A DNA stretch of 64,000 bases from Sandaracinaceae bacterium (lineage in GTDB: Bacteria > Myxococcota_A > Polyangia > Polyangiales > Sandaracinaceae): NCBI GenBank assembly GCA_019694315.1, contig JAIBCE010000001.1, positions 1 through 64,000 of the forward strand, in the 5' to 3' direction. Shown here piece after piece: positions 18,933 through 27,913 of the stretch; the stretch's first letter is position 1; every line of letters starts with the position of its first letter. Both the position numbers and the translations under genes were made by a program. Below the pieces are notes generated by a model. The model did no database searches. It was not told the origin of the DNA and saw nothing but the letters and a program-made list of their open reading frames with translations.

Positions 18933-20426
18933 ATGGCCGTCGAACAGCGATACCGTGTCACCGAGCGTCTCGAAGCAGGCGGCATGGCCGAGGTGTTCAA
19001 GGGCGAAGCCATGTCCGTGCAGGGCTTCAAGAAGCAGGTCGCGATCAAGCGCGTCCTTCCGCACCTCGCGCAGAACAAGAACTTCATCTCGATGTTCCTC
19101 GACGAGGCGCGCCTCGGGGCCCGCCTCTCGCACGCGAACATCGTGACGGTCTTCGACATCGGCGCCGCGGACAACACGTTCTTCATCGTGATGGAGTTCA
19201 TCGACGGCTGTAACCTCAAGGCCGTCATCGAGGAGCACCGGCAGCAGGGCCGCCGGATCCCCGTGAAGGAAGCCGTCTACATCGCGATCGAGGCGTGCAA
19301 GGGCCTGTCGTTCGCGCACGAGGTGCAGGACGACGACGGCGTCGATCTGCACATCGTCCACCGCGACATCTCGCCGCCGAACATCCTCATCTCCAAGCGC
19401 GGCGAGGTGAAGGTCACCGACTTCGGCCTCGCCAAGGCCACCACGCAGCTCGAGAAGACCGACCCCGGCGTGGTGAAGGGCAAGTTCAGCTACCTCTCGC
19501 CCGAGGCCGCGCTCGGCGAGCCCGTCGACATGAAGACGGACGTCTACGCCACGGGCATCGTGCTCTGGGAGATGCTCGCGGGGCGGCGCCTCTACCTCGG
19601 CGAGACCGACTACCAGACGGTCAAGCTCGTCCAGCAGTCGAACATCCCGAGCCTCTCGCGCATCAACCCGGAGGTCGACGCCGAGCTCGAGCGCGTGATC
19701 GGCAAGGCGCTCGAGAAGGACACCACCAAGCGCTTCCAGAACGCGCGCGACTTCGGCGACGCCCTCGCGCACTACCTCTTCTCGAGGCAGCTGAAGGTCA
19801 CCTCGTTCGACGTCGCGAACCTCGTGAAGTGGGTGATCGACTCGAAGAAGGCGACGAAGTCGGGCCAGAAGCCCGAGCAGTCGATCATCGACCGCCTGAT
19901 CCAGGAGGAGCTGCTCCGCTTCACCTCGCTCGACGACGTCGAGAAGGCGGTGACGATCGGGCAGGACAGCGGCGACAAGGACGGCGCGGCACCGCTCGAC
20001 GCGGGGCTCTTCGAGAACCCGGCCGATTGGTTCGCAGACGACAACGACGTGCAGAACGCGGTCGAGACGCGTGCCCGCGATCAGAACCACGGCCCGCGCT
20101 GGGCCGAGACGGGCGTCGAGGAGCCGAGTGATCTCTCGGACATCCTCGAGGACAAGTCCGAGCCGCCACCACCGCGCGCGAGCATGCCCGACAAGCCGCC
20201 CGTCACGAGCGCGCCCGAGGTGGCGCCGCGCGTGTCGAGCCCGCCTGCGGCGCCCGCCGCGCCGGTTGCCACCGCCGAGCCTGCCAAGCTCAAGACCAGC
20301 GCCGAGGACGCGAGAGATCGGCCTGCCGAGGCGCCCAAGTCGAACGCCATGCTCTACGTGGCGATCGCGATCGTCGTGATCGCGGGCGCGGGCGCGGCGG
20401 CCTACTTCGGCGGCTTCCTGGGCTGA
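18933..20426 (+). CDS. Hanks-type serine/threonine protein kinase with C-terminal TM anchor
   Basis: 497 aa from the ATG at 18933. Kinase domain residues about 7-285: Gly loop [15 protein letters not shown]-binding Lys39 in VAIKRV, catalytic loop [21 protein letters not shown], the activation-segment YLSPEA, and [19 protein letters not shown]. An Ala/Pro-rich linker (about 380-465) precedes one TM helix ([19 protein letters not shown]) near the C-terminus, so the kinase is cytoplasmic and tethered to the inner membrane with almost nothing outside. Myxobacteria have dozens of such kinases. The neighbouring FHA-sigma54 activator is a natural candidate reader of its phosphorylation, though the genes are divergent and this is inference. 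Confidence 0.93.
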   Translation: MAVEQRYRVTERLEAGGMAEVFKGEAMSVQGFKKQVAIKRVLPHLAQNKNFISMFLDEARLGARLSHANIVTVFDIGAADNTFFIVMEFIDGCNLKAVIEEHRQQGRRIPVKEAVYIAIEACKGLSFAHEVQDDDGVDLHIVHRDISPPNILISKRGEVKVTDFGLAKATTQLEKTDPGVVKGKFSYLSPEAALGEPVDMKTDVYATGIVLWEMLAGRRLYLGETDYQTVKLVQQSNIPSLSRINPEVDAELERVIGKALEKDTTKRFQNARDFGDALAHYLFSRQLKVTSFDVANLVKWVIDSKKATKSGQKPEQSIIDRLIQEELLRFTSLDDVEKAVTIGQDSGDKDGAAPLDAGLFENPADWFADDNDVQNAVETRARDQNHGPRWAETGVEEPSDLSDILEDKSEPPPPRASMPDKPPVTSAPEVAPRVSSPPAAPAAPVATAEPAKLKTSAEDARDRPAEAPKSNAMLYVAIAIVVIAGAGAAAYFGGFLG

Positions 20427-20557
20427 CGCGCACGCGATCGGCGTCGCGCGCCGAGGAGGTGTGCGAAACGACGAGGTGAGCGAAGGGAGAGGTGAGCGGA
20501 GCGGGGATCTCTCGATTGCGAGGCGCCTCGGGCCTGGCATCCTGGGCTCGAGGTCTC

Positions 20558-23500
20558 ATGACATCGACGTGCTCCCGCTGGCTCGCGCTCGTGCTCCTCG
20601 TCGCCAGCGCCCTCGTGGCCGGCGCCCTCGTGCCCGCGACTCTCGCCGCGCAGGATCTCGTGGTCGACGGAATGGCGGCCGACCCTGCCATGCGCTCGAT
20701 CACGCTCGGAGGCGTGCGGCGATACGACAGCGTGCAGGTGATCCGCGGGGGCACGATCCTCGTGCCCCCGTACAACGGCACCGATCGCACGACCACGGGC
20801 AACCTGGTGCTCATCGCCGACTCGATCCTCGTCGACGGCACGAGCACCATCACCGCGCGCGGCGCGGGCTACTCCACGGTGCAGTGCGGCAACGGCGTGG
20901 GCCCTGCCACACACCCGAGCTCGGGTGGCCGTGGCGGCTGCTCGGTGCGCGACTCCGGAGGCGGTGGTGCGCACTTCGGTCGCGGCGGACGAGGCACGAT
21001 CGATGCGCCCACCGTGTTCCCGCGCGACTTCGAGGAAGACTGCGGCAACACGCTCTCGGCGGGCATGTGCACCGATCGCACCGACTGCCGCACACGCGAC
21101 GATGGCCTGCCGTCGGTCGCAGGCGTGGGTTGGTTCCACTCGATCTACGACATCGAATTCGGCGCGTCCGGCGGAGACAAGGGATGTCGTGACGGCGATG
21201 GATTCGGCGGTCAGCCGATGGTCGGCGGGCCTGGTGGCGGTCGCATCGTGCTCGTCGCGCTCACTCCAGGGGCGACCGGAACCGTGCAGATCGACGGCCT
21301 CGTGACCGCGAATGGACGTCGCGGCTGCGGCACCGGCAACGACTCGGGCGGCGGCGGTGCCGGCGGCTCGATCTTCATCGTCGGTGATCAGGTGACGGTG
21401 GGCGCGAGCGGCCGAGTCACCGCCGCAGGCGGCATCGGCGGAGACACGTTCTCAGCCGCGGTCGGACAGCCCGACTACCTCGATTGTCCGATGGGCGCAC
21501 AGACCGGTGGCACCTGTGACGACTGCGGCGGTGGCGGTGGCGGTGGCATCGTCGCGGTGCAGTCTCGCGTCGCGAATTTCGCGGACGGCGCGACCTTCGA
21601 CGTGGGCGGCGCGACGGGAGGCGTGTGCCCGATCTGTCGTGGTGAGGCCGGCGGTGGCGCCGGTGAGCTCCAGCTCGATGGTCTCTACGTGGGCGAGATC
21701 TGCGACGGCTACGACAACGACTTCGACGGCATGACCGACGAAGAGCTCGGCACGGCGAGCTGCGGCCTCGGCGCCTGCATGATGACGCAGCCGGCCTGCG
21801 ACACCGCGCGCGGCGTACCCACGGCCTGCGCACCGACGACCTCCGACGCGAGCTGCTTCGCCGCCCGCGACGCGGCCCGGCCGCGCATCGCGGTGATCCT
21901 CGACACCTCGGCCTCGATGCTCCTCGACCTCTCGGGCTATCCCACCTTCGGCGATGGCTCGATCGAGCACCCCGGCCTCGACACCGATGGTGATGGTCTG
22001 CCCAACGACTCGCGGCTCGCGCTCGCCCGCGAGTCGCTCGCGAGCGTGATCAGCGCCTATCCGGAGATCGACTTCGCCCTCGCGCGCTATGCCCAGGACA
22101 TGGCGGAGAATCGCTTCTGCCAGAACGCGGCGTGGTTCGAGTGCGCCGGCATCGTGGGCACCTACGACGATCCCCGCGACAACACGGGGGCCGTGGCATG
22201 CAACGTGTCGATCAACGCCACGACGACAGTGCCCGTGCGTCGCGTCTCGATGGGCGACGAGTGCATCAACTACGCAGGTGGCTGCGGTGGTCCTCGCCGA
22301 GGCGCCGACGTCCTCAGCGGCTTCGGCACACGCACGCGTGATCTCGTGCGCTGGCTCGACGGCCAGGAGACGCGCTTCATCGACGACGAGACCACGGGCG
22401 ACGTCTGCCAGCACTCGCGCGGCGGCGACTGCGAGCTTCGAGGCGCAGGCCCCACGCCGCTCGCTGGCTCGCTCCAGGCGATCGAGGACTACATCACTCC
22501 GATACGCGCCACCGACGCGCAGCGCAGCTGCCGCACCTACTCGGTCATCCTCGTGACCGATGGCGCCGAGAGCTGCGACGGCGACCCGGCCGCGGCGGCG
22601 CGCGAGCTCCACGACGTCTACGGCATCGAGGTCTACGTGATCGCGGTGAGCGTCCTGCCGTCGGAGGAGGCCTCGCTCAACGCCATCGCGAGCGCGGGCT
22701 CGGGCGGTGCCACCACGACCGCCACGTTCGTGCGGCGCCCGGAGGATCTCGTCCCCGCGCTCACCTCGATCATCGAGGACTCGCTCCGCACCGAGCGATG
22801 CAACGGCGTCGACGACAACTGCAACGGTGTCGTCGACGAGGGCTTCGCGGGCCTCGGCACCCCGTGCGACGACGGCGCGCGCGGCGTGTGTCGCGGCACG
22901 GGACACTACGTCTGCACGGCCGACGAGCTCGGCACCGAGTGTCGCATCGAGATGACCGGCCTCCTGCCCGGCGTCGAGACCTGCAACGCGATGGACGATG
23001 ACTGCGACGAGGGCATCGACGAGGGGCTCACCTGCACGGGCGGCTGCACGCCCACGGGCCCCGAGACCTGCAACGGCGTGGACGACAACTGCAATGGCAC
23101 CATCGACGAAGCCGATCCCATGCTCGGTGCACCCTGCCTCGATGGTGGGCTGTGCGAGCCGGGGGAGATCCGCTGTGTCGTGGGCATGCTCCGCTGTGTG
23201 GGCGGCACGCCCTCTCGAGACGAGGTGTGCAATGGCCTCGACGACGACTGCGACGGTGTCGCCGACGATCTCGCCCCCTGCCCCGCCACGACGGCCTGCA
23301 TCGAAGGTGCTTGTCGGCGCGAGTGCGATCCGGTGATGGAATTCCCCTGTCCTCCCGGCTTCCTCTGCGAGATGCCGGAGGGCGCCACGGAGTCGTACTG
23401 TCTGCCGACCCCGTGCGCGTCGTGCCTGCCCGGCGAGACGTGCGTGATGGACACGTGCGTCGACCCCTGTGACATGGTCACGTGCGACGAGGGCCTGACC

Positions 23501-24091
23501 TGCGTGGGCGGCCGCTGCGTGGACTGCCACGTGTCCGGCTGTGCACCGGGACAGCTCTGCGTGGCCTCGATGTGTCAGCCCGATCGCTGCCTCGGTCGCG
23601 ACTGCGGCACGCTCGCTTGCATCGACGGGGTGTGCGGTGCGCTCTGCGGTCCCGAGGACTGCAGCGAGGGCGAGCGCTGCGCGGCCGATGGGAGCTGCGA
23701 GGCCGATCCGTGCGCAGGCGTGATGTGCGAGAGCGGCCGCTTCTGCGACGAGGGCACGTGTCGCCCCGACCTCTGCGCGATGGGCATGACCTGCCCCGCA
23801 GGCGACGTCTGTACTCCGTCGCGTGGCTGCATCCACGACCCGTGCGCGACCGTGGTGTGCCCCGGTGGCGAGCGCTGCGTGGTCGACACGCGCGGGCTGG
23901 CCGGGTGCACGGACGGCGGCGGCCCGATGCCCGGAATGGACGCCGGCATGGGTCAGGGACGCGTCTTCGCGACGGGAGGCGGCATGTGCACGATCGATCC
24001 GAGACGGCGCGATCAGCCGCTGACGTGGGTCCTCTTCGGTCTCGCCGCAGCGCTGCTCGCGCGGCGTGTCCGTCGCGGAGGTGGCCGATGA
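20558..24091 (+). CDS. Large surface protein: Gly-rich, vWA and MopE-repeat domains with MYXO-CTERM-like tail
   Basis: 1177 aa from the ATG at 20558, which opens a signal peptide (TCSRWLALVLLVASALVAGALV...LAAQ). Order: a beta/Gly-rich module about 40-380 (GGRGG, GGGGAHFGRGGRG, GGGGAGGSIFIVG); a degenerate MopE repeat; a von Willebrand A domain about 450-750 with MIDAS motif DTSASM and VTDGAESCDGD; four MopE-type CNGxDDNCNG repeats; and many Cys-rich EGF-like short repeats. The C-terminus (GGGMC, then LTWVLFGLAAALLARRVRR) has the Cys, hydrophobic and Arg-cluster order of MYXO-CTERM sorting tails. Likely metal-binding adhesin or scaffold exposed at the surface. Its stop overlaps the next start (ATGA). 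Confidence 0.85.
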   Translation: MTSTCSRWLALVLLVASALVAGALVPATLAAQDLVVDGMAADPAMRSITLGGVRRYDSVQVIRGGTILVPPYNGTDRTTTGNLVLIADSILVDGTSTITARGAGYSTVQCGNGVGPATHPSSGGRGGCSVRDSGGGGAHFGRGGRGTIDAPTVFPRDFEEDCGNTLSAGMCTDRTDCRTRDDGLPSVAGVGWFHSIYDIEFGASGGDKGCRDGDGFGGQPMVGGPGGGRIVLVALTPGATGTVQIDGLVTANGRRGCGTGNDSGGGGAGGSIFIVGDQVTVGASGRVTAAGGIGGDTFSAAVGQPDYLDCPMGAQTGGTCDDCGGGGGGGIVAVQSRVANFADGATFDVGGATGGVCPICRGEAGGGAGELQLDGLYVGEICDGYDNDFDGMTDEELGTASCGLGACMMTQPACDTARGVPTACAPTTSDASCFAARDAARPRIAVILDTSASMLLDLSGYPTFGDGSIEHPGLDTDGDGLPNDSRLALARESLASVISAYPEIDFALARYAQDMAENRFCQNAAWFECAGIVGTYDDPRDNTGAVACNVSINATTTVPVRRVSMGDECINYAGGCGGPRRGADVLSGFGTRTRDLVRWLDGQETRFIDDETTGDVCQHSRGGDCELRGAGPTPLAGSLQAIEDYITPIRATDAQRSCRTYSVILVTDGAESCDGDPAAAARELHDVYGIEVYVIAVSVLPSEEASLNAIASAGSGGATTTATFVRRPEDLVPALTSIIEDSLRTERCNGVDDNCNGVVDEGFAGLGTPCDDGARGVCRGTGHYVCTADELGTECRIEMTGLLPGVETCNAMDDDCDEGIDEGLTCTGGCTPTGPETCNGVDDNCNGTIDEADPMLGAPCLDGGLCEPGEIRCVVGMLRCVGGTPSRDEVCNGLDDDCDGVADDLAPCPATTACIEGACRRECDPVMEFPCPPGFLCEMPEGATESYCLPTPCASCLPGETCVMDTCVDPCDMVTCDEGLTCVGGRCVDCHVSGCAPGQLCVASMCQPDRCLGRDCGTLACIDGVCGALCGPEDCSEGERCAADGSCEADPCAGVMCESGRFCDEGTCRPDLCAMGMTCPAGDVCTPSRGCIHDPCATVVCPGGERCVVDTRGLAGCTDGGGPMPGMDAGMGQGRVFATGGGMCTIDPRRRDQPLTWVLFGLAAALLARRVRRGGGR

Positions 24092-25605
24092 GCCGCGGAC
24101 TCGTCGCGCTCCTCTCGCCGTCGATCGTCCTCGCACTGGCGATCACCTCGTCGGCGTGTGACGTCCATCCCTATTGCCTCGAGTGTCCCGACCCGTCCCT
24201 CGACGCCGGGCCCCCGTCGTCGACGGACGCCAACGCCGACGCGAGGGACATCGGCCCGATCGACGCGCCCTTCGTGCCCATCGACACGGCCACGTGCATC
24301 CCGTCGGGCGAAGAGGTGTGCAACGACAACGACGACGACTGCGATGGTCACATCGACGAGGGCTTCGATCTCACCTCGAACCCCGAGCACTGCGGCGGAT
24401 GTGGGCGCGCGTGCCGCTTTCCCAACGTCGACGTGTCGTGTGTCGACTCGATGTGCGTGCTCGGCGACTGCCTGCCTGGCTTCGTCGACCTCGACACCGA
24501 CCCTGGCTGTGAGTATCGCTGTCCGGTCTTTCCGACCACGACCGAGCAGTGCAACGGGCTCGACGACGACTGCGACGGGATGGTCGACGAGCCGACCGAT
24601 CTGCCAGCGCCACCAGCCGATCTCTGCCGGACGACGCCCGGCACGCCGTGCGCCGGAACGACCGCTGTCTGCGCGACGCGCGAGGGCGTGACGACCTGGT
24701 ATTGCGACTACCCCCGAGGGGTCGAGTTCGACCCCATCGTGCCCAATGGCATCGCCCTCGACGAGACGCGCTGCGATGGGCTCGACGGCGACTGCGACGG
24801 CCTTCGCGACGAGGTCTTCACGGAGCTCGGTGCGAGCTGCGACAACGGGGGCCGCGGCGCCTGCCGCGACGCGGGCCGGATCGTCTGCGATCCCACCGAC
24901 GACACGCTCACGACCTGCGATCTGAGCGTGCTCCCCGACCCCGTGTCGGGCGCGCCGAGCGCGGAGCTCTGCAACGGTGTCGACGACGACTGCGACGGGG
25001 TGGTCGACAACTCCGATCCCTCGGATCCGGCCAGAATTCGCGACGATCTCGTGCACGTGACGCACGGCGGACGCGACTTCTGGATCTACCGTCACGAGGC
25101 CTCGCGCCCCGACGCCACGGCCGCGAGCGGCGGCCTGAGCAGCGCGCGGTCCTGCTCGCGCGCAGGCGTCGTGCCGTGGACCCGCGTGGCCTACGCGGAT
25201 GCGCAAGCCGCCTGTGCGGCCGGCGGATTCCGCCTCTGCACCGGCGCCGAGTGGCAGGCCGCCTGCGAAGGAGCCCCGGCTACGGCCTATCCCTATGGCG
25301 CCTCCTACGCGCCGATGAGCTGCAATGGTGCCGATCTCGCGCCCACACCCGCGATGTCCACGACCGGCGCGATCCCCCTGTGCGTCACCGCCGAGGGCGC
25401 GCTCGACCTGAGCGGCAACGTGAAGGAGTGGACGAGCGACGCGCGCGGCACGACGGCCTCGGGCAATCCGATCTACGTGGTTCGCGGAGGCTCCTACGAC
25501 TCTCCCCGACTCGGCCTCACCTGCCAGACCGACCTCTCGCGCGCGACCGACGACACGCTCCTCGACACGCTCGGCTTCCGCTGCTGCTCGAGCACCGCGC
25601 CCTGA
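24088..25605 (+). CDS. MopE-repeat / SUMF1-fold fusion lipoprotein
   Basis: 505 aa. Lipoprotein signal (LVALLSPSIVLALAITSSAC). The N-terminal half has an Asp/Ala linker and four to five MopE-type repeats (CNDNDDDCDGHIDEG, CNGLDDDCDG, CDGLDGDCDG, CNGVDDDCDG). From about residue 320 a SUMF1/FGE fold follows: FWIYRHEASRPD, ACAAGGFRLCTGAEWQAACEG, LDLSGNVKEWTSD, VVRGGSYDS and the end LGFRCCS. As in the protein at 4700, the C-terminal Cys pair of genuine formylglycine-generating enzymes is absent after GGSY. Start ATG overlaps the stop of the vWA protein gene, so the two are translationally coupled and probably work together at the surface. Confidence 0.85.
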   Translation: MSRGLVALLSPSIVLALAITSSACDVHPYCLECPDPSLDAGPPSSTDANADARDIGPIDAPFVPIDTATCIPSGEEVCNDNDDDCDGHIDEGFDLTSNPEHCGGCGRACRFPNVDVSCVDSMCVLGDCLPGFVDLDTDPGCEYRCPVFPTTTEQCNGLDDDCDGMVDEPTDLPAPPADLCRTTPGTPCAGTTAVCATREGVTTWYCDYPRGVEFDPIVPNGIALDETRCDGLDGDCDGLRDEVFTELGASCDNGGRGACRDAGRIVCDPTDDTLTTCDLSVLPDPVSGAPSAELCNGVDDDCDGVVDNSDPSDPARIRDDLVHVTHGGRDFWIYRHEASRPDATAASGGLSSARSCSRAGVVPWTRVAYADAQAACAAGGFRLCTGAEWQAACEGAPATAYPYGASYAPMSCNGADLAPTPAMSTTGAIPLCVTAEGALDLSGNVKEWTSDARGTTASGNPIYVVRGGSYDSPRLGLTCQTDLSRATDDTLLDTLGFRCCSSTAP

Positions 25606-25693
25606 CCTTCCCGGCCCACTCCCGAGCTCCGACACGCTCCCCGTCAGCGGCCGCCAGAACCGGCAGAACCCGCCAGAACGCTGGAACGCTCCG

Positions 25694-27088
25694 TCAGAAC
25701 CACGCCGTGGCGCCGAGCGTCAGGGTGTCCTGCGACGTCCGATTCATGATCGCCTGTCCGGTCATCGCGTCGGTCGACACGGCGCCTCCGAAGAAGATCT
25801 CGCTCGCGGCGTGATCGTGGCGGTACTCGAGGCGGAAGAGGATGTGATCCACCGGCCTCACCTCGAACGTGAGTGTGCCCGACGACACCCACTGATCACC
25901 GCCGCTGGCGCGCGCGGGCCAGAAGATCGTGCTCGCGGCGCCCGACGCGTTGCGTGCTGCGCTCTCGAGGAAGACGTCGCCGCGCGCGGCCACGAAGAGC
26001 TCGGGGAGGATCCGGAATCGGGCATAGAGCGCCCCTGCGCCCCAGCTGCTCGTACCGAAGGCGTTGGGCTCGAAGCCCGCGTCCACGTGGAGGGCGAGTG
26101 AGAGCCACTCCGTGGCGGTCCAATTCGCATAAGCGTCGAACAGATGGCGCCAGGCCCGCCCCTCCGGCGCACCGGTCGGCCGCTCGACACCCGTGAAGTA
26201 GAGCGCGCTCACGGACAACGATGGATCGGTGTAGGTCACTCGCGCCACGAGCGACTTCTCGTCGTTGTTGTCGACGACGGTGTTCCAGCCGTTGAAGCCC
26301 GAGAGGCTCACGGTCCAGTGCTCGTCGAGCGGATACGAGAGGACGATCCCCGTGTGATAGAACGGACACCCGAAGAAGAGGTTCGAGCGCGACCAATTCC
26401 AATTGTCCCTCACCGCCATCGCCTCGATGCCGATGGGCGAGAGGAAGAGCCCCGCGGAGACGGTCAGTCCGTTACCGACGTCGATGCGGTATCCGACGTT
26501 CGCCTGCTGGACGAATTGCCACAGAGACCCGCTCGTCGCGCTCGCGCCGAGGGCGCCGACGAGCGAGGTCTCGGCCAGGTAGTAGGTCGCGCCGGTGTGA
26601 CCCACCTGGAGCGTGACGTTGCCGACCACGTTCTCCCAGTCCCACGTGACGCCGAGGGCGACGTTCTGGATGGTGAAGGTGTTGTGGCGGTTGTCGAAGC
26701 CGCGAAAGTTCGTGATGCCGTTCGACGGCTCGTTGACGTTGAAGGAGTAGTCCGTCTCGGCGTAGCCGAAGAAGGTATAGGGAGCTCTCTCCGCGGTCGG
26801 CTCCTCCGTGGTCGGCTCGTCCGAGACCGGCTCCCCCGTGGTCGGCTCCTCCGTGGTCGGCTCCCCCGTGGTCGGCTCCTCCGTGGTCGGCTCCCTCGTG
26901 GTCGGCTCCTCCGTGGTCGGCTCCCCCGTGGTCGGCTCCCCCGTGGTCGGCTCCCCCGTGGTCGGCTCCTCCGTGGGTGCCTGCTGCGAGTCCGCGCTCA
27001 CATCCGACTGTGCGCTCACGAGCGACGTGGGCGCCGCGCAGAGCAGCACCGTCCAGATTGCGAGCTTCGCTTGTTCGACCTTCGACAC
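25694..27088 (-). CDS. Outer-membrane beta-barrel (porin-like) with Glu-Pro-Thr repeat linker
   Basis: 464 aa from the GTG at 27088, selected because GGAGG lies 6 nt upstream; a TTG at 27103 is the alternative. Signal peptide (KLAIWTVLLCAAPTSLVSAQ), then a periplasmic linker of about 12 EPTTG/E pentapeptides coded by a 15-bp repeat, then a barrel from about residue 95: alternating strands such as YTFFGYAETDYSFN, LGVTWDWENVVGNVTLQVGH, VSAGLFLSPIGIEAM, ending in the aromatic terminal strand DTLTLGATAWF expected by the BAM complex. It resembles porin-like OmpL/BBP2-type barrels. It lies directly downstream of kdpE on the same strand with 129 nt between, and CTTGAYG repeats in the gap suggest KdpE control. 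Confidence 0.8.
   Translation of the reverse strand: MSKVEQAKLAIWTVLLCAAPTSLVSAQSDVSADSQQAPTEEPTTGEPTTGEPTTGEPTTEEPTTREPTTEEPTTGEPTTEEPTTGEPVSDEPTTEEPTAERAPYTFFGYAETDYSFNVNEPSNGITNFRGFDNRHNTFTIQNVALGVTWDWENVVGNVTLQVGHTGATYYLAETSLVGALGASATSGSLWQFVQQANVGYRIDVGNGLTVSAGLFLSPIGIEAMAVRDNWNWSRSNLFFGCPFYHTGIVLSYPLDEHWTVSLSGFNGWNTVVDNNDEKSLVARVTYTDPSLSVSALYFTGVERPTGAPEGRAWRHLFDAYANWTATEWLSLALHVDAGFEPNAFGTSSWGAGALYARFRILPELFVAARGDVFLESAARNASGAASTIFWPARASGGDQWVSSGTLTFEVRPVDHILFRLEYRHDHAASEIFFGGAVSTDAMTGQAIMNRTSQDTLTLGATAWF
26791..26977 (-). repeat. 15-bp tandem repeat coding the EPTTG/EPTTE linker
   Basis: About twelve 15-bp units, plus-strand consensus CTCC[T/C]CCGTGGTCGG, in frame in the barrel gene. 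Units differ mainly at one base, switching Gly and Glu codons, a sign of recent expansion. Confidence 0.9.
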
Positions 27089-27140
27089 GCCGGCCTCCTG
27101 CAATCCAGCTCTATCCCTCGTCGGCGTCGCGCGCCCCGAT

Positions 27141-27181
27141 CCTTGACGGCTTCTTGATGTCCCGACACCGGACCTTGACGG
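27141..27181. promoter_or_regulatory. CTTGAYG direct repeats upstream of the barrel gene (candidate KdpE site)
   Basis: On the plus strand CTTGACG (27142-27148), CTTGATG (27153-27159) and CTTGACG (27174-27180) are spaced 11 and 21 bp, on the same face of the helix. OmpR/PhoB-family regulators such as KdpE bind 11-bp direct repeats. The same core stands upstream of the kdp operon at 35690-35711. They lie 50-90 bp ahead of the barrel start. Confidence 0.45.
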
Positions 27182-27217
27182 CCCTCACGCCTCGCACCGC
27201 TCGGCTCGCGGAGCCCC

Positions 27218-27913
27218 TCACGCCTCGCGGAGCCGATAGCCCACGCCCGGCTCGGTGACGATCAGCTTCGGGCGCGAAGGATCGACCTCGATCTTCTTGC
27301 GCAGCTCCGCCATGTGCACGCGCACGTAGTGCGACTGCGATGCGTACGTGGGCCCCCAGACCTCCTTGAGGATGTGGCGGTGCGTGAGGACCTTGCCTGC
27401 GTGCTCCGCGAGCAAGACGAGCAGTCGATACTCGATGGGTGTGAGATGGAGCTCCTGCCCACCTCGTGCGACGAGGCGCTTGGTCCGATCGATCGAGACG
27501 TCCCCGAACGTGAGGACCTTCTCTTCGCCGCCGACCGCATCGCTCGCACGATGCCGCAAGGCAACGCGCATGCGCGCCAAGAGCTCGTTCGTGCCGAAGG
27601 GCTTGGTGAGGTAGTCGTCCGCGCCCGCATCGAGCGCGAGCACCTTGTCGTCCTCGCGCCCGCGGGCCGAGAGGACGATCACGGGGACGCGGCTCCACTC
27701 TCGCAGCATCGCGAGCAGCTCGAGCCCGTCGCCGTCGGGCAGGCCGAGATCGAGCAAGACGATCTCCGGATTGTGCGAGGTCGCCAGCATCTTGGCCTCG
27801 GCGACGCTCGAGGCCTCGATCATCCGGTAGCCGTGCGCGGTCAGCGCGGCGCGCACGAAGCGCCGCAGCTCCTTCTCGTCCTCGACGACGAGCACCAGCG
27901 CCCCCTCGCTCAC
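27218..27913 (-). CDS. kdpE: KdpE response regulator
   Basis: 231 aa. Receiver domain 1-120 with acidic pocket VVEDE, phospho-acceptor Asp55 in VLLDLGLPDGDG, and the Lys in LTKPFG; winged-helix OmpR/PhoB DNA-binding domain 130-228 (LTPIEYRLLVLLAEHAGKVLTH, VGYRLRE). Activates kdp transcription when phosphorylated by KdpD under K+ limitation or osmotic stress. Start is the GTG at 27913 overlapping the kdpD stop (GTGA), the typical kdpDE arrangement; the longer upstream frame is kdpD in another frame. Confidence 0.95.
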   Translation of the reverse strand: MSEGALVLVVEDEKELRRFVRAALTAHGYRMIEASSVAEAKMLATSHNPEIVLLDLGLPDGDGLELLAMLREWSRVPVIVLSARGREDDKVLALDAGADDYLTKPFGTNELLARMRVALRHRASDAVGGEEKVLTFGDVSIDRTKRLVARGGQELHLTPIEYRLLVLLAEHAGKVLTHRHILKEVWGPTYASQSHYVRVHMAELRKKIEVDPSRPKLIVTEPGVGYRLREA

